Program-made: the position numbers and the translations under genes | Part shown: piece after piece, positions 15,925 to 20,484 of the stretch | Layout: each line of letters begins with the position of its first letter | How positions within the stretch are numbered: position 1 is the first letter of the stretch | The notes under the pieces: generated by a model | What the model saw: the letters and a program-made list of their open reading frames with translations, nothing else | What the model was told of the DNA's origin: nothing | Databases searched by the model: none | Source: Flavobacteriales bacterium UBA5869 | GTDB lineage: Bacteria; Bacteroidota; Bacteroidia; Flavobacteriales_D; Crocinitomicaceae | NCBI GenBank assembly: GCA_002432565.1 | Contig: DJFP01000162.1 | Span: 1 to 20,484, forward strand | DNA: 20,484 nucleotides | Reading direction: 5' to 3'

Positions 15925-17232
15925 ATGAAACCACATTTAGTTCTAAAGACTACTACGTCTTTTAATTTACCCTATATCCCATTTTGGGGAGATGTTGCCT
16001 TAGGAAAAGCAAGGGCGAACTCATCCTTTTCAGCAAATGTTGAAGAGGTGTTCAGAGAATATAATCTTGGCTACGTTGTTACTTCCGAATATCCTAAAAA
16101 GAACGAGGTTTGGTCTGAAGATGAAATCAAAGCCGAGTTAAACCGGTTTTACAGGTTCATTCTCTCAGAAGATACCCGGATTCCAACTTCTCTGATAAAC
16201 CGTTTAGAATTACTTCCTGAAATTGAATCCGTTCAGGTGGGCGGAATCGCAAGCACACCTCTTCCTGCATTAACCTTGTCTCTGGGAAAGAAGGATTCAT
16301 ACCGGTATGACCATGTACGCAAATCGATCGGACTGGATAAAGTGGCGAAAGAAACTTTGGGAGACCCTTCGGTGATAATTGCTGTTTTGGATACGGGAAT
16401 CCAGCTGAAACATCCTGAATTACAACACTGCCTTTTACCGGGATATGATTTTGTGGATATTATTTCCGGAGCAAATGAATTTATCGGGGATTTCCTGGGT
16501 TACGATACCGATCCTGACGATGAAGTCGGTCATGGAACACACGTTGCCGGGATCATTGGTGCCAAAGGAATCCACATGTCTCCCGGAGTTGTACCCCACT
16601 GCAAAATACTTCCGGTAAGAGTACTGGGCGCAATGAAACGAGGTGAAGACCGCGTTGGTGCAGGTCTGATCGACAATATCAATTCCGGGATAAAATGGGC
16701 TGTCGATCAGGGTGCACAGGTTATCAATATGAGCCTTGGAATTGTGCATGAAGGCGGTGGTCTGCCGCACGAAGAAATCGTAAAGTATGCCAAAGACAAA
16801 GGAGTTACCATTGTTGCGGCAACAGGAAATGACGGCCAGAACGCCAAATATTACCCTTCTTCCCTCCCACATGTCATTGGAGTGGGTGCATTAGATAAAG
16901 AAATGATGGGAGCTGCAGCCTTTTCAACTTTTGGCGACCAGGTAGATTTCGTTGCTCCTGGAACAGATATTTTCAGCACCCACATTGAGGGAAAATATGC
17001 CTTTTCAAGTGGAACATCTCATTCAACACCTTTTGTTACCGGCGGTATTGCCTTGCTAAAATCTTATGCAAAACAAAAGGGAAAATCATTAAATGATCAA
17101 CAAGTAAAATACATCCTTAAACACAGTTCCGATAAGCTGGGAAAAAGTTTCAAAGACATGAAAGCAGGCTATGGAATGCTGAACCTGGAGGATGCCCTGC
17201 AAATGGTAAAATATAAACTAAACATAAATTAA
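15925..17232 (+). CDS. S8 family (subtilisin-like) serine protease without signal peptide
   Basis: The protein has 435 residues. The catalytic triad is intact: D156 in AVLDTGIQ, H203 in VGHGTHVAG, S365 in SSGTSHSTPF, with N302 in AATGND for the oxyanion hole. The N-terminal 120 residues precede the catalytic core; LELLPEIESVQVGG (95-107) resembles the end of an I9-type propeptide, so self-processing is possible (tentative). MKPHLVLKTTTSFNLPYIPF is not a Sec signal, so the enzyme should act in the cytosol unless exported another way. There is no C-terminal sorting domain. It heads a plus-strand set: an 80-residue gene follows after 6 bp, then two genes of unknown function. This suggests a protease that processes or responds to its neighbours (inference). 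Confidence 0.95.
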   Translation: MKPHLVLKTTTSFNLPYIPFWGDVALGKARANSSFSANVEEVFREYNLGYVVTSEYPKKNEVWSEDEIKAELNRFYRFILSEDTRIPTSLINRLELLPEIESVQVGGIASTPLPALTLSLGKKDSYRYDHVRKSIGLDKVAKETLGDPSVIIAVLDTGIQLKHPELQHCLLPGYDFVDIISGANEFIGDFLGYDTDPDDEVGHGTHVAGIIGAKGIHMSPGVVPHCKILPVRVLGAMKRGEDRVGAGLIDNINSGIKWAVDQGAQVINMSLGIVHEGGGLPHEEIVKYAKDKGVTIVAATGNDGQNAKYYPSSLPHVIGVGALDKEMMGAAAFSTFGDQVDFVAPGTDIFSTHIEGKYAFSSGTSHSTPFVTGGIALLKSYAKQKGKSLNDQQVKYILKHSSDKLGKSFKDMKAGYGMLNLEDALQMVKYKLNIN

Positions 17233-17238
17233 ATACGT

Positions 17239-17481
17239 ATGAACACAATTAATCTTTCCCAGTTTGATCTGGTTTCAACAAGTTTTACGCCCTCTATCAG
17301 TGCAACATTCCCCAATCAGTTATCCATTAACTTACCTTCAATGAATATCTTAAAATTGAACGGGATAGATATCGTAATGGACAAAATTGCGGTGCAGGCG
17401 ATGCAAAAACTAATGGACAAGTACAAGGCAAACACCCTTGTCATTAAAGCTCCGACCCCGACTCCAACTCCATCAAAATAA
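17239..17481 (+). CDS. 80-residue protein of unknown function, coupled to the subtilase gene
   Basis: I do not recognise this protein. It starts 6 bp after the subtilase stop codon. Residues 1-38 are rich in Ser, Thr, Asn and hydrophobic residues (MNTINLSQFDLVSTSF, then QLSINLPSMN). Residues 39-70 look helical (MDKIAVQAMQKLMDKYKAN). The tail APTPTPTPSK is a Pro-Thr repeat of the spacer kind. There is no signal peptide or transmembrane helix. Its size and place suggest a substrate, inhibitor or partner of the protease, but nothing in the sequence proves this. Confidence 0.75.
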   Translation: MNTINLSQFDLVSTSFTPSISATFPNQLSINLPSMNILKLNGIDIVMDKIAVQAMQKLMDKYKANTLVIKAPTPTPTPSK

Positions 17482-17528
17482 ACCGGTTAAATAAAAACAA
17501 TCTGTAATTCAACTTTAAAATTATTAAA

Positions 17529-19079
17529 ATGAATATTGAAGACAAAGTACGCCAGCATATCAATGATAATGGATTAACAGGCGTTATCAATCAGGTAAAC
17601 AGCTTAATTAATAACGCTAATTTATCGGCGGTTGAACGAAAAATCATTTCTGTTCCAGCTTTATACGCTACCTGTTTGGATTATGCATTTTTTGTAGAAA
17701 ATGTAAATAACACGGATGTAAACGGAATCTACCAGGCTTGTATGCGCAGTCTGCAGAAACTGGTTCAGGATTTCTACAGAGAACTGATTGATGAAGTATT
17801 GACTTTAAGAGGAATCAGTTTGCCGGCAGATACTGATTTAGCTGATCAGATTACTGAAATGATGCTGAGCGTGGTAATGCAGTCTAACGTACCGATTTCA
17901 AACGGTGAATCAGCGGACATTATCGTTGCCATTTACTACAAGGTAAAAGAATTAGGGCCAATCAATTATTTTGTGCGCCAGTACATTACCAATTCGGGAG
18001 ATGTTGATCCGAATCAATTCAACGACAAGATAATCAATGCGATGGTTGATTATATGAGCTCGATGAAATTGTCTATTCCACAAACGATCGCCGGATTGGA
18101 TGCTGCCGTTACGAACCATTCATTTGATGAATATTTTGCATTGGCATTGGATTATGCATTGCGTGTAGAAAGCGGAGGTGTGGATCCTATTGATCTGTAT
18201 CGCATTAAGGGAAGTCAGAATACCTGGGATTTTTCCGTGGACCTTTTTGAAAGTTCTGCAAAACAAGGAATTGTTCCCAGAAATATTTTAGGTGCCGGTG
18301 CACTGTACTATACTTATGTACTTGGGGAGCAGCTTCAGTGTTTTAACCTGGCAGAAGCCCTGATATTGAAGTGGGCCCGTGGTAACGTATATGTTTCTGA
18401 CCCTGCGACCGAAGGAAAATTGTACCGTTTCTACAAGCTGCTTGAAGAAAGAGCGAATAACGACGAACGAAGCATGTTGTTCAAGCGCGTACTTAATTTG
18501 AGTGATGCCAATTTATTGGAGGGAACAATTGTCAATGAATCGTTCTCACGCTTGTGGTCTGAATTAATGCATCAGATTGTGGAATACATTACTAAAACGG
18601 AAACATCCAATAATCGTGATTTTGTTTCTCGTTTGCCTATAACACAGTTGATCCGTGAAATTCAATACAACCTGACATCGTTCTTTACGGGAATGGCTCA
18701 TGTTCAGGCTACTGAAATGTACAACCATTTGCAAGACGCCATGGAAATTCTGGCAGACGATGGAATTATCAATCAAATTGCTCCGGGAAGAAGTAAGAAC
18801 GTTTGGTCTGTTATTGATGTATTACACAAAGAAACTTACGGTTCCGCACCGAACATTACGGCGTACAAAACTGCAGCAGTTGAGGGCTACAAATTATTCC
18901 AGTATGTTTCCAATTTCAGCGATGCAGCATTCGACAACAACCAGTTTATCGGTTTCATTCAATCGGCTGAGTCATACATCATTGCCCTGAGCCAGGAAGG
19001 AAGCACGACAGGTAACAGCGGAATCACAAGAGGTGAATTGGCAGCAGTTGAAGAAGAATTTGAAGATTGGGATAATTAA
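17529..19079 (+). CDS. 516-residue protein of unknown function, mainly helical
   Basis: I do not recognise a family. The sequence is soluble, without signal peptide or membrane segment, and looks all-helical. Two segments resemble each other: LDYAFFVENVNNTDVNGIY (50-68) and LDYALRVESGGVDPIDLY (207-224), 157 residues apart, suggesting a duplicated helical domain. The C-terminal tail is acidic (ELAAVEEEFEDWDN). It is the third gene of the set, 47 bp after the 80-residue gene and 55 bp before the 347-residue gene. Length and repeat suggest a structural or scaffold protein rather than an enzyme (inference); no catalytic motif is seen. Confidence 0.85.
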   Translation: MNIEDKVRQHINDNGLTGVINQVNSLINNANLSAVERKIISVPALYATCLDYAFFVENVNNTDVNGIYQACMRSLQKLVQDFYRELIDEVLTLRGISLPADTDLADQITEMMLSVVMQSNVPISNGESADIIVAIYYKVKELGPINYFVRQYITNSGDVDPNQFNDKIINAMVDYMSSMKLSIPQTIAGLDAAVTNHSFDEYFALALDYALRVESGGVDPIDLYRIKGSQNTWDFSVDLFESSAKQGIVPRNILGAGALYYTYVLGEQLQCFNLAEALILKWARGNVYVSDPATEGKLYRFYKLLEERANNDERSMLFKRVLNLSDANLLEGTIVNESFSRLWSELMHQIVEYITKTETSNNRDFVSRLPITQLIREIQYNLTSFFTGMAHVQATEMYNHLQDAMEILADDGIINQIAPGRSKNVWSVIDVLHKETYGSAPNITAYKTAAVEGYKLFQYVSNFSDAAFDNNQFIGFIQSAESYIIALSQEGSTTGNSGITRGELAAVEEEFEDWDN

Positions 19080-19134
19080 TGGTTATCACACCAATCTATG
19101 ATTTGTTCAAGTATTAAACTTAAAATATTCAATT

Positions 19135-20178
19135 ATGCCAGAGTTAACTCCTGAAGAAATAAAAAATCTTGCGCGCTCCGAAGCAAAAGAAGTCCTTAGT
19201 AGGAGCAGTGCATTTCAAGTGATGTCCAGACCTGATCAAATGTCCATGTACAAAGACATGGTACTGGCCAATGCCAAACGGTTGACTGAACAGCAGGCCA
19301 ATGGGTTTATTGATAAATTGAGAGGATCTCAAACGGCAGACAGAGCCAGTGACCTGATCAAAGACAGTCGACATAAACATGAAATCGGAAGAGGTGTTGA
19401 AGCTTTTGACGAGTTGGTTGATACGGTCGATTTTCCGTTATTCGTAAAGGACCTTGTGAAGGGTGTGTTTGACGCAAATATGGCCGTAATGAAGGAACAA
19501 ACCGAAAGTTACATCCGTTTGATGAAAGAAGCATCCAAGTCGGTAGCTCAATTTGTTAAACAAGTGAGTGATGAAGACGCTTTCGGCGAATTAGCAAACT
19601 CCAATGACAATTTTAATTTATCCTTTGACGATGAGGGTGCCAAATTGACGAGCAAGGAAGGCGAACCTGTAGATATGGAGGACAATGAAGTCAAAGCTGC
19701 CATTATGGACGCCAAGCTTAGAATGGCAAAAGAGCACAGAAAAACACTTCAACAAATTGTTTTAGCCGGAGTTACACGGATGGTTATCGATAAAGGAACG
19801 ATTAAAGCAGGTGTTGTATTCGACTTCAAATCCAAAACAGATGCTGCATTCCAGGACAAAGCCATGAACAAGAACAGTTCATCCGGAGGAAGCCACGTCA
19901 AAGCAAGCGGAGGATTAATCGGGTCCATATTTGGCGGCCCTTCCGGTGGTACCAGCAACTCCAGACAATCAACATCCGTGAGCGTTTCGTCTGCAAAAAG
20001 TTCCATGAATGATGAATTGGCAGCAAAGTTAACGGGAAACGTAGAACTCCAGTTTTCAACAGATTATTTCAAGCTGGATAAGTTTGTGGATCTCTACAAA
20101 ATTGAGAGTGATACTGAAATAGCTACTAATCCGAATCGTTCAAATCCTGCAGGAGGACCAAACGGAACAGGAAAATAA
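19135..20178 (+). CDS. 347-residue protein of unknown function with Gly/Ser-rich linker
   Basis: I do not recognise a family. Residues 1-145 are helical and charged, including VDFPLFVKDLVKGVFDANM (98-116) and a coil-like stretch to 145. Residues 146-182 are acidic and probably loose. Residues 183-232 hold a helix and then RMVIDKGTIKAGVVFDFK (215-232), a beta segment. Residues 247-290 are a Gly/Ser linker with LIGSIFGG inside. Residues 300-320 give a second beta segment (NVELQFSTDYFKLDKFVDL). The end is Asn/Pro/Gly-rich. The two beta segments both end in an aromatic and Lys-rich turn and may pair across the linker. There is no signal peptide. The next gene starts 9 bp downstream, so all appear cotranscribed. 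Confidence 0.85.
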   Translation: MPELTPEEIKNLARSEAKEVLSRSSAFQVMSRPDQMSMYKDMVLANAKRLTEQQANGFIDKLRGSQTADRASDLIKDSRHKHEIGRGVEAFDELVDTVDFPLFVKDLVKGVFDANMAVMKEQTESYIRLMKEASKSVAQFVKQVSDEDAFGELANSNDNFNLSFDDEGAKLTSKEGEPVDMEDNEVKAAIMDAKLRMAKEHRKTLQQIVLAGVTRMVIDKGTIKAGVVFDFKSKTDAAFQDKAMNKNSSSGGSHVKASGGLIGSIFGGPSGGTSNSRQSTSVSVSSAKSSMNDELAAKLTGNVELQFSTDYFKLDKFVDLYKIESDTEIATNPNRSNPAGGPNGTGK

Positions 20179-20187
20179 TCGATTATT

Positions 20188-20484
20188 ATGGCACTTGCTA
20201 TCTTAAAATACGATGTTAATTCCGGGAACAATCAGCAGTTTTCCGGGAATATTGGTAAGAACCGTTATTTCCGGATCATTGTTGGCGGTGCCGAGACATT
20301 CAGCCGTTATGGTGTTCCTTTCATGAAGGATCAAAAGTTCGCAAGTCCGCTGTACGGACCTATTCCGGATTCATCTTTCGGTAGAATACACTTCGAGATT
20401 CCTGCAAATTTAATTACTCGTGAACATGCCTATGTGCAGTTGTATTCATACAAAGACAAAGATGAGAATGGAATCGCTATTTCA
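20188..20484 (+). CDS. N-terminal part of a protein of unknown function, runs off the window
   Basis: The frame opens with ATG at 20188, 9 bp after the preceding stop codon, and stays open for 99 codons to the edge. The text MALAILKYDVNSGNNQQFSG, RYFRIIVGGAETFSRYG and FGRIHFEIPANLITREHAYVQLYSY alternates polar and hydrophobic residues like a beta sandwich. There is no signal peptide. I do not recognise a family. Its place at the end of the visible set makes it part of the subtilase operon. Confidence 0.75.
   Translation, partial: MALAILKYDVNSGNNQQFSGNIGKNRYFRIIVGGAETFSRYGVPFMKDQKFASPLYGPIPDSSFGRIHFEIPANLITREHAYVQLYSYKDKDENGIAIS

Noticed and set aside
15925..17232. Subtilase operon as a bacterial gasdermin or caspase-type defence operon.
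   Set aside because: None of the neighbours resembles a gasdermin pore former in length or hydrophobic pattern, and no membrane segment is seen in any of them.
17482..17528. AACCGGTT palindrome after the 80-residue gene as a terminator.
   Set aside because: The stem has no loop and is only 8 bases; no T run follows, and the next gene is close on the same strand.

Overview
The window looks like a chromosomal segment from a Bacteroidota bacterium, probably of the Flavobacteriia/Crocinitomicaceae type (inference). Signs are promoter elements of the TAnnTTTG kind about 20 nt from an upstream TTG (813-843, 15475-15505), near-absence of strong Shine-Dalgarno sequences, and families typical of the phylum: a HYC_CC_PP protein, a DUF3347 lipoprotein, a polymorphic-toxin leader with the DNRPEA..QRK motif, and a LytTR-type membrane fragment. 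No rRNA, tRNA, CRISPR array or intact insertion sequence was seen.

Left part (1-5600). A truncated toxin-like gene runs off the left edge on the minus strand. It diverges from a SUKH (SMI1/KNR4) immunity-type gene at 949-1413. A leftward group follows: a PAS plus SpoIIE-type phosphatase (1508-2722), an AraC-family regulator (2892-3794) that overlaps a short-chain dehydrogenase (3776-4582), and a second dehydrogenase (4717-5496). A pair of 10-bp direct repeats 21 bp apart lies upstream of the last gene and may be the operator of the AraC regulator.

Decayed zone (5600-7930). The 3' ends of two unrelated genes (an S41 peptidase and a DUF1295-like membrane methyltransferase) meet head to head, as after a deletion. 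A low-G+C TraB/GumN gene (6628-7509) follows, then two more gene fragments. A clear rho-independent terminator at 7936-7964 closes the copper operon that comes in from the right.

Copper homeostasis cluster (7985-15455, all minus strand, transcribed leftward). In transcription order: HYC_CC_PP protein, HMA-DUF3347 lipoprotein, a small HMA-AraC fusion regulator, a Cu(I) P1B-type ATPase, a 72-residue HMA chaperone, a multicopper oxidase with a C-terminal CopB-like region, and a secreted Cys-rich HMA protein. The parts fit cytosolic copper sensing and chaperoning, export by the ATPase, and periplasmic oxidation and capture. The promoter regions of the ATPase and the chaperone share an operator with identical geometry: two half-sites 21 bp apart, then 23 bp, then CTTTG. 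This is the best regulatory signal in the window and a natural target for the HMA-AraC protein.

Right part (15925-20484, plus strand). A tightly spaced set encodes a subtilase with an intact triad and no signal peptide, an 80-residue protein with a PTPTPTP tail, a 516-residue all-helical-looking protein, a 347-residue helical plus Gly/Ser-rich protein, and the start of a further gene that leaves the window. I do not recognise the four non-protease products. This protease-centred operon is my best candidate for an undescribed system.
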